From: Tetrapyrgos nigripes
Taxonomy: Eukaryota; Basidiomycota; Agaricomycetes; Agaricales; Campanellaceae
Reading direction: 5' to 3'
DNA length: 64,000 nt
Assembly: GCA_013368315.1 (NCBI GenBank)
Contig: JAACJM010000011.1
Span: forward strand, 620,001 to 684,000
The notes below the pieces were generated by a model. It was not told where the DNA came from, ran no database searches, and saw only the letters and a list, made by a program, of their open reading frames with translations. Shown one piece after another: positions 33,837-45,257 of this stretch (position 1 is its first letter; every line of letters starts with the position of its first letter). Position numbers and translations under genes: made by a program.

Positions 33837-36800
33837 GAGCAGAGCGAGCGAGCAGTGTCAATGATGGTTGTCAAGCTTGAAAAAGACGCTTCACAATCGC
33901 GTCACGATCGCGTCACAACTGAGTTGCCTAATCTGGCCAACTCTGACAATTTCTGACGGTCCCACTGTCATCATCGTTCGGACTTCGGTTCCGTCAGATT
34001 TTATCAGATTCTTGACAGAATTCCGAAATCTCGTCAGATTTCGGACTTGTCGTTTTTCACTGGGCATCATCCTCCATCACTCTGCTCTCAAACTCTTCCC
34101 CTTCCAGCATTTCTTCCTTGGCCTCATGTTCTTCTTTGTCCTTGTCCTCTTCTTCATCCAGATCTTCATCATCAGCCTCAGCTAATCCTAATGATTCATT
34201 TCCCATCTCCTCATCTCCAGATTTGTTCTCCTCCTCCTCCTCCTCGTCTTCGTCATTTCGGCTGGTAGTGTGACTTGTGTTGAATAGATCTTTGAGGCTA
34301 AGATTTCCAGTGTTGAATTGCAGGCAGGCCTTTGTGGCTGAGGTATCCCAGATGCTCTTGAACCTCTCTGCAATAGATCGGTGAACAGCCGCTTGTTGAT
34401 ATGCATAAGCACTTGAACCATCCAATCTTTCTCCCTCAAAGTTGGGTAAATTGGCTCTGGACTCCCATTGTTTGGCTTGCCATTCAAGGGAAACCAGGCA
34501 GCGGTGCATCTCTTCTCGGAGAATCATTATCTCTTCCCTCCACCATTTGACTTGTGCATAGGCCTTGCACCACTCCATGCGTAGCCCTTTTGTTTTTGTA
34601 AATGTGGCCGATAGGTGTAGCCAGATTTGTAAATTGAGTTGGTCAAATGGAATTCCAAGAAATCCCATGATCGAAGCCAGATTTTTGTGGAGGGAAAGAG
34701 GAGACCAATAGGTTTGTAAGGTGGGCAGGCGTCCAGAAGAAAGAGCATGAGAGTTGTAGAACAGGTAAAGGATTCTGAGCAGGTGTTTTGTAAAAGATAA
34801 CATTCAAGAGATAGGTGGTTTTGTAAATGGGTTGGTGACCAGATATGTCAGGAAAGTTTCGTTAAATGATAGATTTATGTTAAAGGCCAATCGCCATTGG
34901 CAGATGGAAGGATTTGTAAATGTGGATGATGGGAGTTTGAGAGTGCATTTTGTAAAACGATGGGATAGAGAATCAGCAAGTTTGTAAAAGTCAGTGACAG
35001 GCAAATGCACTCACTGTGATATAGAACTTGGTCAGTTACAAGTTCACCAGTACTGACTCCATGCCAGATCCAGGAAACTTTCCTGTGCTTCTCCCGTGCC
35101 CCTTCAACTGTGTTCTCACCGCGCAAGCTTCGTCGAGCAGCCTCAGCTCTCTTCGCTTTTGCTGCTTTGATGTTCTTCTTTTCAACCTCCTGCAAGTCCT
35201 CCATACAGATAATATCCTCATTCCTCAATGGATTCCATTTCACCAGCATTATATCGCCCACCAGTGATAGCTTCGCCTGCCATGCATTTTGATAGGTCAA
35301 TGCCGCAATTTTCACCTTCTTATCTTGTTGTATAAGAAGTGAACGAGAACGAGTGGTAGCACCTTGATTCCTTGCATTGGTTTTCTTGTAGCGAAGCAGC
35401 CATTGCTTCACCAGCAGATGATTTCAGAGATGATTCAGGGATTCATTGAGCTGACCCTCACGAAGTTGGAGCTCAATCAGTGAGCTGTGAATGATAGTTG
35501 TCAGAGGAACTACGGTCCTCAACAGAGAGTTCGGAAGGCAGAAGAAGGGGTAGATCTTCAGCATTAAGAGACACTTTTGAAGGGGGCAGTGTAGAAAGTC
35601 GTTGGAGGGATACAGCTGGAGAGCATGAAATTGTTTGATCTGCTTTGTTATCTTTGTCCTTCGATCAACGAGGTGAGTTAGTTGTTTATTGGTTGGGTTA
35701 CTAATTGATTTAATATCCTCGCGAAGGTCTTGTCTGTAAAAGGAAATGTATCTTAGATGCAGACTTTTTTTGGAAAAGAATAGTTACCACTTACCGAAGC
35801 TGCTCAATCTCCAGACCAAGGAAGAGGAATTCCCCTGGACTAATTTCAAAGTCTGGAAGGTCATCGACCTCCTCATCACTGCTATCCTCTTCATCAACAA
35901 CCATCCTTTCCTCTGACTTCATCTCCTTCCAAGCCTTCTTCTCTTCTTCTCAGGCTAGTTCCAGGCGGGCACTTTGAAGAGTCTTGCCTAGTATTTATAG
36001 ATGAGGTCATGATGAATTTACAAAAATGTGGGGTAAACTTACCACTGATCGGTAAAGCATATGGATTCATTTCAGTTTGCTGAGTCTCATAATCATCGAC
36101 CATCTGTTTCCATTGTGGAGCATGTTCCATTTTCTTTTCTGTGAAACTGGATCTGAAACTGTGCAACAGCATTTATGAGATGCTTTTTCAAAAGTGCACC
36201 TGAGTTGTTTTGTAAAAACATAAGTCAAGCCCCAGCTTTTAAGACTGCAAACTTTTTGCCAGTTCCCATGGCCAATGTGATCGTCCAGGGTGTCATGATG
36301 TGAGCCAGGACCCATTTTCTTCAGACTGCTTGCAAGACCACCCAGCCCTGACCACACTCTTTCAATTCCCTCTGCATCAGTTTGACCTGCGCCATGCATG
36401 TAATTGGTGGAGAACTTTTCCTGACATTTCAGAAGGTGACCAAGAATGTGAAGCTTAGGAATCACAAAGTGAAGGATGTGAAGAGTAAGGTTCAATTGAA
36501 CTAATGCTGGGAGTTTCTTGAATCATTCAACGAGTTTCTTTGACCATTGACAAACAATATCATAACAGATGATTAGAATAAGGGTGGCAGCAATGTGATG
36601 CAGAAGAGAAGCCTTGATGTAATCCATATTAGCATATCTGCAAAAAGATTAGCTAAGTCCTAAAATTTGAATATTGTCGATTGCTTTTGTAAATGAGCTT
36701 TGGATTTTTCAAGCACATTTACAAAAGCAGTCGACAAAAGAAATAATAAACCTACCTCTCTCCAATCTGTGTTGGTCCCATCCCATTCCTACAAATCAAC

Positions 36801-38671
36801 TCATGCCGAGCACAGGATCCAGCACCCTCTCCACTATTGTCATAACCTTCATGGAATTTTGTGTTTGCATGGTCAAGTGCAGCCAGCCCAGTACAAGTGC
36901 TCATCTAGAGCACAGGAGTTAGTATTCGTGATTTTAAATGTTGATCACGTTCTCACCTCCTTCTGGTCCTCAAATAAGGTCCTGATTCAACAAAATAAGC
37001 CATGCCATCCTGCAAGCTAGGGTCTCTATCCCAGCTTGAAACCTTCTTTCTTTTCAACCAGAAGCAAGTGTCAAAAGAGAGGAACATGTAATATATAAAA
37101 CTGTTTGTTTTGTAAAAGTGAATATCAACTTTACAAAAGTCGTGTAGGAATTCAGACTCACCTCTTTCCAAGCGGGGTCTGGTCCCAGTTAGGAGGAAGG
37201 TTGACTGCTGGATCTGGACAAGCTGGACAAATGACGCCAAGCTCCCCAGGCTTCGTTTCCTCGATATTCCTTATCCCATCATTTCCTCGACCACCACACC
37301 TAAGCATCCTCAAATTTCTCCACTGTCGAACAGTCCGTAGGAAGGTTGGATAACGAGTCTGCAAGAATGTACTGTTGGTCAGACATTGGTGGAGTGAGGT
37401 ACAGAATTGACTCACAGGTATTTTTGTACTGGTGTTATCTGTGAGCTTCTCCATTGACTTATAGTAATTGAAAGGTGTTGTCTTTCCACATAGATTCAAC
37501 ATTTGAAATTGGGTCATCGTCTTGAATGTTAATGCAGTACCTGGTCTTGTGTGAGTCCTGGGAAACCAATGAGGATGCATGAGTTGCTCCCATTTTTGAT
37601 GTTGCATGCCGGTTGAAAGTGACCTTGACCTCGTACATCCACAGTAGTTAAGGCGAACGCGATGACATCCATTGGTGTGAAACACTACAAATTTGGAGGG
37701 GCCTTTCGTAGGAAGGTCACATTTTGACCCATCTGGATGACCGAGCTGAATGGTGAGACCCAACTGTTTTAAGGAGACCTTTTCAAAATATTTCCCATTC
37801 CAAAACTTCGAGTGCTTTTACAAAAACTAAAAGCCCACCTCTATGTGGGGCAGCAGATTGGAAAGGTGACTCTCCACGCAGCAGTCCTGGCACACCAATC
37901 TACCATGGGAACAGTCAACACATCGGAATGTTGGTTCCATTGGTACACGGTCTTCTGGGCAGCTAGGACAGGTCGCCGGTACACAATCACCCCGACCCTT
38001 CAAGATCATCAGAACATTGAGGTATTCCTCTCTATGCTTCAGGAAGATTCGCATCGGCCTGTCCTGAATAGGTTTAGGTTAGGGTAAAGCCACACAGAAC
38101 CAGGATAAAATTCACCGATGCGTATAGCTTTCTCCTTTGCCCAACTTTGGTGACATGACCATTCTTAACTTGGTAGAGAAACCCATGATACATCCTCTGT
38201 GGAAAATCCTCATCCCCTAAATCTGACCAATCTGGATCTGCCTCAATGGCAGTATACACACGTGCTCGATGGCTAGGAACTGTGGTCGTGGAATTGTATG
38301 CCCTCCTTCCATCAGCGGAAATGTGCGAGACTTCTGTGATAATGTTGTCATTGGGATCATTGTAGTTGACTCCAAGTGCTGCTAAGGAAGTGATCCCCTT
38401 GAGTGCATTGATATCAGCTTTTCTGGGACACTTTGCTGGCCTGGACATTGACATGGAGGCAAGTGAGAAACAGAATTTAAGCGAGGATGATGTGGAACTC
38501 CGATGACAAGGGCTGAGGTAGCACAAAGACCTGTTGACTTTACAAAAGTGAGCCATACAGACCACTTTATTTTACAGAAACATCTGATCATAACTGACCA
38601 CTTTTACAAACACTGATATAAAACGACCTAAGATGTACATAGATGGAGTGTCGCAGAAAGGACAGACGACT

Positions 38672-39830
38672 TCAAACAGCAGCAATAAACTCTTCAATGA
38701 GGAAACGATCAACAGTGGCACACATATCAGGCTCAAGCTCTCTATCCAATAAATCCCAGAACGCAGCAATAGCACTATCCCTGAGAAAGGTATGAGATCA
38801 CAGAAAAGGGCTGACTTTGGAAAGATACCTTGAACTATAGAAATCTATGCCACAAAGATAATGAATGACGAAAACAACAGCTTTGCCCTTACTAGAACTG
38901 GTAAGGGTTGATGCTAAGGTGGTGTTGAGCCAGGCCTTGGATGGACTAATGCTTCAGGATCTGGGTTTTGTGGGAGACTGGGGTGGAGTCTGAACGGCTG
39001 AAGATACAAGACGCCGAGGTTAGGTTGAGCCTCACGATTGAGAATAGAAGCATCGACCGGATTCGCTGGGAAGCCCTGCCTTCTGGGAGCAGCCTGTGTC
39101 TTGGCTTCAACCTTGAGCTCTGAGTCAAATGGGCTGACGAGAGGTTGAGCTTCTGAGGCCGAATGTTGGTGAAGGTTGGAGCAATTGAACATCCAAGTAG
39201 ACAGAATGGTGTCTTTCTCGGACTCATGGTAACCTTTTGGCTCAGGCTGTTGTGGTTTGGAGAGGCGGGCTAGGTTTGAGGCCAGTTTTCTTGAGGAAAA
39301 ATGAGCTGAAGTTTGCATGAAAAAAGAATGCTTACTCACTGATACAAGTAAATACCAGCAGAAGAACCACAGGGAATAAGGTAATATTTGAAGTTCTGAT
39401 GAGCAGTAGCAAAATAAGGCCCAACAGTCTGTATGAGCTTTGGAGAGCATCCATGAAAGTCTGCTTGAGTTGTCAACATGAATGTAGAAGGCGGAGGTTG
39501 GATTCGTTGGAGCTGGAAAATTGTGTATGTTTGAACATGCACGTGGGTCCTGAGAAGCAATTGATAGCTTTTACAAAAGCTCCACTCCAAGTCCGTGTAG
39601 ATTAGAGCTAAGATGGAGCATGGAAAGAAAACAAGCACAACTGATACAATATTTCAATCTTGCAGTGCCAGATTGAGTTGTCATTGTCGAAATCAATGAA
39701 TAGCCATTTTGAGTTGAAACAATGATTCCAAAATGCTTCAAACGGACTTAATTGTGAGGAGCTGAGATTGATTGTTGAACATTCAATGTTTGCCTGATCC
39801 AATCTTTGATTTGATTAGAAGGAAGATTTG
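38672..39830 (-). CDS. Unrecognised gene inside KDZ element A
   Basis: Minus-strand blocks: DFHGCSPKLIQTVGPYFATA, FKYYLIPCGSSAGIYLYQ, intron (GTGAGT..CTCAAG), KLASNLARLSKPQQPE, a polar stretch ending PRPGSTPP, and a last block IAAFWDLLDRELEPDMCATV with FLIEEFIAAV, TGA at 38672-38674. The second block and the Pro-rich stretch join in phase; the other junctions are unresolved, and a TAG follows STPP. The Y-x-L-I-x-x-G-x-x-x-G-I-Y core faintly recalls the start of a viroplasmin-like domain, but the G-F-S-G-A part is absent. It lies between the transposase and the TET/JBP gene. Confidence 0.4.
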
Positions 39831-40056
39831 ACTTGGAACAGACTCAGAGTTAAGTTGTAAGTTCACTTCCAATAGGAGTGGAATAGATCATATAGATGCA
39901 TCTATGGTTCATTCCACTAAACAAGTCATTGGTTTAATGTGGAAGATAGATCAGATACCCTATATGTCTCTATCTATCTTTGCTTCACCTCAGTTTCCTC
40001 AGAGGAACCTATGTATCTCAGAATTGAGCAAGAACAACTTGAAATCAACATATCAT

Positions 40057-41921
40057 CTATTTAGTTTCGTACCTCTCTCTAAGCTGCTGCAATGTAGAGT
40101 ATTTAATTAAGTCATCTTTAGTCCTATCCTTCTGCCTCTTTTCAGCTTCTTTCACTTCTAAATCAGACATCTGACTTCTCATTTCAAATCCATCCTCAAC
40201 ATACCGAAACAGGTCTCCTGCAGTATACTGTGTAAATGAATAACGTGTTTCATCAGAGCCAATAGCAGTGTTGCAATGCTCGAGATAAGCTGAGGGTAAG
40301 AAAAAGGTCCATCCAGGGGGAAATTCAATGATGAGCTTGAGCTTCCACAAAACAATATGCCCTCCTTTCCTAAAGTCGAAATCTCCGAAGGCAGTGATAG
40401 CGCACCATCCAGCAATGTAATTCTTGTGATCGATGTGGCTGATACATTCCGTCTTTGGTCCAAAATTGTATGTGACACAACAGAACACGGATTTCATGAA
40501 AGTAAACACCAACGAAGGGTCGTTTGTCTTCAACTTGGTCCTTATTTCGCCATAGTATTCATAAAGGTTTGGGGACCAATGAGCAAAGCAAGCGGATGCA
40601 TGTCCAGCCATACGGACAAAGCATTGCTCATGTTGAAGGCAATTCAATGCAGCAGCGGTCTTCTTTGAGTGATACAGTCTTTTGGGGAACTTTTACAAAA
40701 GTGCACATTTATTATTTTGATTTTACTAAAAAGGTCAGGTCTTACAGTTTGACCACCCCCCAGCAGAAACACCATCTGCCTTGACTCTATAAGTGCCTCG
40801 TCTATGAAATATCTGCTCAGGTGGAAAGGAAAGCCCTGGCTTCATAACAACAAGAACACCTTTCCTTTTCTTCTTTCCACCCTGCTTAACAACCTCTCTA
40901 GGGTTGCATTCTCGCTCCAGTGCTTTAGCTGCTGGCTCAGCAACCTCCTTGATCCAATCAGCCTCCTTGATGTCCTGGGGGGGAGGTACCAAGCATCCAA
41001 ATACTATGTTGTTGGAATCAAGGAGTGGTCTGGGTGTGTTACTTTGTAAATGCATGGTATAAGCAAGCTGAGACATTTGTAAAAGTAAAGGATAAAACTT
41101 GCCTTTTCACTTGCACTAGAGTAAAACCTAGACCTCCCTCTCCACAGAGCTGCTCCATTGTCCAGACTTCATTCTTCAATCCCTCAATACCGTTTGCCCG
41201 ACCAATATAGCTTGATGTTGAATTTACCATTCCGCCTATACTATAACTGTTTAGAACCTTGGTTTTGACGCTCTTCAGCATTTTTTGGCCAGTGGGGCTG
41301 TGGGGCTGATATGAGCTTGGAGATGCGAGAGACCTCTGTTTCAATCTTGAGACATGGGAGCGGATGGTCGACTTTTTGGACATGTTAGAGACGGTAGCTT
41401 CTGGTAAGTTTGATCCAGCTTTCTTGGGCTTGGAATGACGAGTCCTTCTCTTGTGTTTACCAGTTGTTGGGGTTGATGCAGATGGCTCGGACTCCGATGT
41501 CGTGTCCAATTCCTCTGTCTCAGGATCTGATTCATCTGAGGAGAGGGCGTGTGCAGCATCGAGGGGTGGGTTGTCCTGAACCTCGTCTAATTCTGAGGGA
41601 TGAGGCTCCCCATGAAGCAGCATGGCTGGGTCAAAGTCAAAAGGCATAGGTGGTTGAATATAACCGCCGTCCCACACAGTGAATACATTCCCAGACTGGG
41701 TCTAGATGGAAGCAGCATAAGACATACTGGGGAAGTAAAAAAACACGTACCTTTCTTATCATGAGTGGGTTGGGACCGAGCGAGGATGCTGAGTCCAAGA
41801 AAACTGGGAACCAGTCTAAATAAAACATTAAAATAAGCATATAAGAGAATGAAAGAAAACACATACCTTTATTATGATGAGCCTTGTGGATCCTAGAAGA
41901 GAAAATATCAGCATGCTGCAT
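40057..41921 (-). CDS. TET/JBP-family 2OG-Fe(II) dioxygenase, KDZ cargo
   Basis: Exons on the minus strand begin near ATG 41921 (MQHADIFSSRIHKAHHNK). They continue SASSLGPNPLMIRK (intron GTACGT..CTAG) TQSGNVFTVWDGGYIQPP, a Ser/Glu/Lys-rich linker, FGCLVPPPQDIKEADWIKEV, and KTAAALNCLQHEQCFVRMAG leading into the catalytic core. The core shows FAHWSPNLYEYYGEIRTKL, YNFGPKTECISHIDHKN (Fe ligands H-x-D), GWCAITAFGDFDFRKGGHIV, LWKLKLIIEFPPGWTFFLPS, AYLEHCNTAIG (distal His) and ETRYSFTQYTAGDLFRYVE (2OG-binding Arg). All catalytic residues are present. TET/JBP enzymes oxidise 5-methylcytosine or thymine in DNA, and a basidiomycete member (Coprinopsis) has been shown to oxidise 5mC. Ends at TAG 40057-40059. 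The N-terminal splices are best guesses. It lies inside KDZ element A with the same scattered motif in its introns (40689, 41074). Confidence 0.85.
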
Positions 41922-42237
41922 GTGGCAAGTAGGAGAAGAGTAGTGAACTGTGAGGTCAACATAGATGCTCACAGGACGTGCCCAGGATTGAGAACAGAGC
42001 GGAGCTATCAAGTCGACATCCACAGTTCACTACTCAAGAGATTTGGGCTGTAAATGGGACTTACTGATCTATGGTTGTAGTACGTGTTTGTGTTGGCAGC
42101 AGAGAGGTTCTTTGAGGTCACATGACACCTGTTCAAATGCTGTCAAAAACCTTCGGCCTGTTGCCACTCAGAAGCACACTTCTTCAAAGTTCCACGTCCA
42201 CATTTACAAATCGAGCCTTATCAGTATAACAGTTACA

Positions 42238-45200
42238 ATGGGAAAACAAAGCAAGTCCAAAAAGGCTACTAGCAAGAGGGCCAAACACACTAAACTGCCC
42301 AAAAAGCGTGGCAACCCTGGATACTTTGCCGGCGATGCACTTGAGTTTCTCGAGTCAAATCTCCAGAAGTACATCGACTCAAAAGATTCACGCGAATCGT
42401 TTTGGAACAACTTCTTTCAGGAGTATCACGAGAAGTTTCCGGATGATCTGACTGCCGATGAGAAGTTGGAGGTGAAGAAGTTGATCCAAAAATACAATTT
42501 GGATTGTGATCGTGGAAGGAAGGATGAGGATAAAGAAGAAGACGGTGAAGGGGATAGTGATGACGGAAATGAAGATAGGGAAGAAGGAGCAAGGAAAAAG
42601 GGAGAGTTGGAAAAACGCGGGAGCGTGGCCTCCTCAACAGCGCCTGACGTGTCTGACGTGTCCAAAGCTAGTCCAGCACCTGAGTCCGATACCGCTGTCC
42701 CTTCCCAAACCGTCAGTCAAGCACCCAAAGCTGGTCCAGCACCCAAGTCCGATACCGCCATCCCCGTCACTCAAGCGCCCATCACGTCCGATTTGGCAAC
42801 TCAGCAATTGAATGCTGGCGTTGCCGTCACTACCAACATCGCGTCACAGGAACACGCTACTGCTGCTGCTGTCGCAACCCCTGCTTCCAATGCCCAGTCC
42901 TCTAAGACGACTGCTGAGGACTCCTCTGCATCTGTCCCTTTGGATTCAACAGCTTGAGACCCAAATCTTGGTAAAGACGTCAGCACTGCTCCTTCCAATG
43001 ACCCGTCTTCCTTGACAGGGGTAGCCAACGGCAACTCCAAGAAGAAGGATCCGATTCTTCCAGATGATGAAGACGACGCTCCTGTGAAGAGAGCCCATCA
43101 TTCCCAGAGGACGGAGGAGGAGAACCATCTGCTGGCAAGGGGCACTAGTACCACGGTAAGTTCTCCTCTAGATTTACAGAAACTTTTACAAAAGTGACCT
43201 TTTACTAAACCAAATTTTCAGAAAATAAAGACCTGGTTCTCGAATTGCAACACAAAGCACAGGGCAGTTCAAAGGCTCACTGGTCAAGACCTTGTCTCCG
43301 CCCTCCAAATGAAGTCTCTCCCACCTGCTCCCTGTACCACCACTGCCGCCAAGTTCTATGAGAGTCATCCCGATTACAAGGCGAAAATTGACAAGAAATA
43401 TACAGAAGAGTATGGGCCAATTGACTCCAACAACAAGAACTACCTCCAGAAACACACTGCTATCGCAAAGAAGCTGTTTGAAGAGGAAGATGAGGAGACT
43501 CAGGCGAAGATTATTGAAGAAGCAAAGGAGCAGCAGAAAGAGGCTTGGGAGGCCCTCAAGAATCAGGATCCCTTTGACAACACTGACCTTGAGTCCTTGG
43601 CACTGTGAGTACCCCTAGAGCCTTTGTAAAAGTTGAAGTTATGAATCATTCATTCTAGTTGTCGGCAGCAACTGGGCCCAACGCTACATTCCCTTTTGCA
43701 AGTTTATGCAAAGGCCACCAACACAAAGATCTCATTGGTTGCAATTGGGAAGGCTTTGGATAGCGAAAAGGAGGATGATATATTCGGCTGCAGGTAAGAT
43801 TTCTTGGCACTCACTTTTACAAAAGTACTAAGCTAATCGGTTTTTTTTGCAAAAGCGTTCATGCTGGTACAACTCCAGGGGAAGATGGCAGGACATTTGC
43901 TCAGCGGAATGCTTGTGGTTTCAAGTTCCATGCAGCTATCTTTGGCGAGTTTGTGAAAGCATGTATTCGGTTAGAAAATGGTAAGCTCTCGATAAAATAC
44001 TGGCATGTGATTGTCCACTAACCTTCTATCAGGTTTGGATGCTTGTCCTGCAGATTGGTCGAAGTTCTTCAGGGTCAGTGAACCTCCCAAGGATATCATG
44101 ACCATGCCGGTGTATGTGCCTCCCAAGGAGACTGCTGGCTCGTCAAAAGATGGTGCTGAGGCTCAGCCATCGTCTTCAAAACCCGGGCCCAAACCCAAAG
44201 GTAGTGCCAAGCCGAAACCCAAGTCAAAGCCCAAAGTCGTCCTCAGTGCCAAAGCAGCCGGGAAAAAGAGGAAGAAGGACGAGACAAGTGAGGAGGAGGC
44301 TTCGGACGGTGATTATAGTGGGAAAGATGGGAGTGGTGAGGATGAGGAGGATGGAGAAGAGGATGAGCTGCAGAATGAGGAGGATGATATACCCACGCCG
44401 CCATCCACTCCTCGGATTCAGAGGACTCAAGAGGTGTTTGTAATGGATGCTATGGAGGATGAGTTGGCTGCTATGGACACACCCACTCAGAGGAAGGAAT
44501 TACAAAAGCTCTGTGACATGGATGTGCACGCATTTAGGAGGGCCAATGATGCTGCCACGATGAGGAAGCTCAAGGGAGATGTCAGAGTCAAGGGTGCTAT
44601 GAAAGAAATGCCAGCTGGAAAGAAGGGAAAGAAGAATGCCAAGAAGACCAAGGCGAAGGGGAAAGAGGTTGAGCCGGCAGCTAAGAAACAGAAGATGGTG
44701 GTCACCATCATGCAAACCCGCAGCAAGAAGAACCAGACCATAAACTTTGAGGAGAGGGCCAAGTCTTCAGTACCGTTGCCCGCTCCCAATTCTGTGGTCC
44801 CAGCACCCACCCCAAAGCCTGTGGAAAACTCCCAGTCTGGTCCTGCTCAATCCAAACAGCAAACTGCACCCCCACACTCAATCTTCCCATGCCCTCCAAT
44901 GCCAACAAGGAACTCTGCCTCTTGAGGGACCTTATTCTCCGCTTGCCTTTGGTTGTCAAAGAGGGGAAGGACGGCGATCCCATTGCCGCGTCATTCTACT
45001 CAGAGCAGGATGAACTGTGGGGAGAAGACATGTCCAGCCCTGACTCATGGGAACATTGGGATAGCTCGTTGAACACTCTTTTGCAAAAGTTTGGGACAGA
45101 GAGTGAGGAGGTTTATGTGAATAAGCTGGTCAAAAGGGGCAAAAAGGGAACAGCGGCATTGTACCGGGCTTCAGCACATGTCATGGAGCATGTCATTGAC

Positions 45201-45257
45201 CCCTGTATGCTAGAGGGGAAGATTGATAGGGTGATTAATGCTATCTACATCAATTAA
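42238..45257 (+). pseudogene. Accessory gene of KDZ element A, damaged
   Basis: Starts MGKQSKSKKATSKRAKHTKL, then a helical FLESNLQKYIDSKDSRESFW and YHEKFPDDLTADEKLEVKKL, a Ser/Ala/Pro-rich linker, KIKTWFSNCNTKHRAVQRL after the intron ending 43221, KFYESHPDYKAKIDKKYTEE, LGPTLHSLLQVYAKATNTKI, SVHAGTTPGEDGRTFAQRN, DACPADWSKFFRV, a basic/acidic linker, and a C-terminal LRDLILRLPLVVKEGKDGDP block. Exons 42238-43156, 43222-43605, 43661-43794, 43855-43980 and 44035 onward join in phase. Two breaks: TGA at 42955-42957 (in-frame sense resumes at once, a likely CGA-to-TGA change) and a frame change near 44885. It runs opposite to the other genes of the element. The same order of blocks is seen in the accessory gene of element B. 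Function unknown. Confidence 0.65.

Larger units (their letters stand above)
29675..34064 (-). mobile_element. Nested 4,390-bp Plavaka-type DNA transposon, internally deleted
   Basis: The ends are perfect 19-base inverted repeats: CCCAGTGAAAAACGACAAG (29675-29693) and its complement (34046-34064). CATCATC flanks both sides (29668-29674 and 34065-34071), which fits a 7-bp target duplication. Sub-terminal DNA is rich in TCTGACG/CGTCAGA motifs at both ends. It carries the N-terminal part of a Plavaka transposase and a second, intact-looking gene, both minus. The transposase stops after about 300 aa where a full one is near 1,000, so the element cannot be autonomous. It sits in the C-terminal codons of the KDZ A transposase, so it arrived later. 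Confidence 0.85.
29582..38454 (-). pseudogene. KDZ transposase A, split by a nested transposon and with one nonsense codon
   Basis: Starts at ATG 38454 (MSMSRPAKCPRKADINALKG). Many introns, some holding the element's motif. In order: a CxC2-type Cys cluster (CPSCPEDRVP, FRCVDCSHGRLVCQDCC and an H), LNYCGCTRS, a WRNLRMLRCGGRG segment, first catalytic Asp in FDTCFWLKRKKVSSWDRDP, CARHELICRNGMG...GER, second Asp in CYDIVCQW, Glu in TDAEGIERVWSGLG followed by MGPGSHHDTLDDHIGHGNW, and a coiled acidic C-terminus. All three catalytic positions of the RNase H-like DDE fold are kept. A TGA lies at 36523-36525 where R is expected (KLVE-x-FKKLP). The last ~28 codons are at 29667-29582, separated by the 29675-34064 insertion; removing it with one CATCATC copy restores the frame. 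Confidence 0.85.

Noticed and set aside
29675..34064. hAT superfamily assignment for the nested element (CAGTG-like ends)
   Set aside because: With CAGTG as the terminus no 8-bp target duplication is found; the encoded N-terminus is of Plavaka type and the 7-bp CATCATC flanks restore the host reading frame.
38914..39603. Viroplasmin-like domain in KDZ element A
   Set aside because: Only the first Y-x-L-I-x-x-G-x-x-x-G-I-Y part resembles it; the S-G-x-x-Y-x-K-F half is missing, unlike the gene at 50665.
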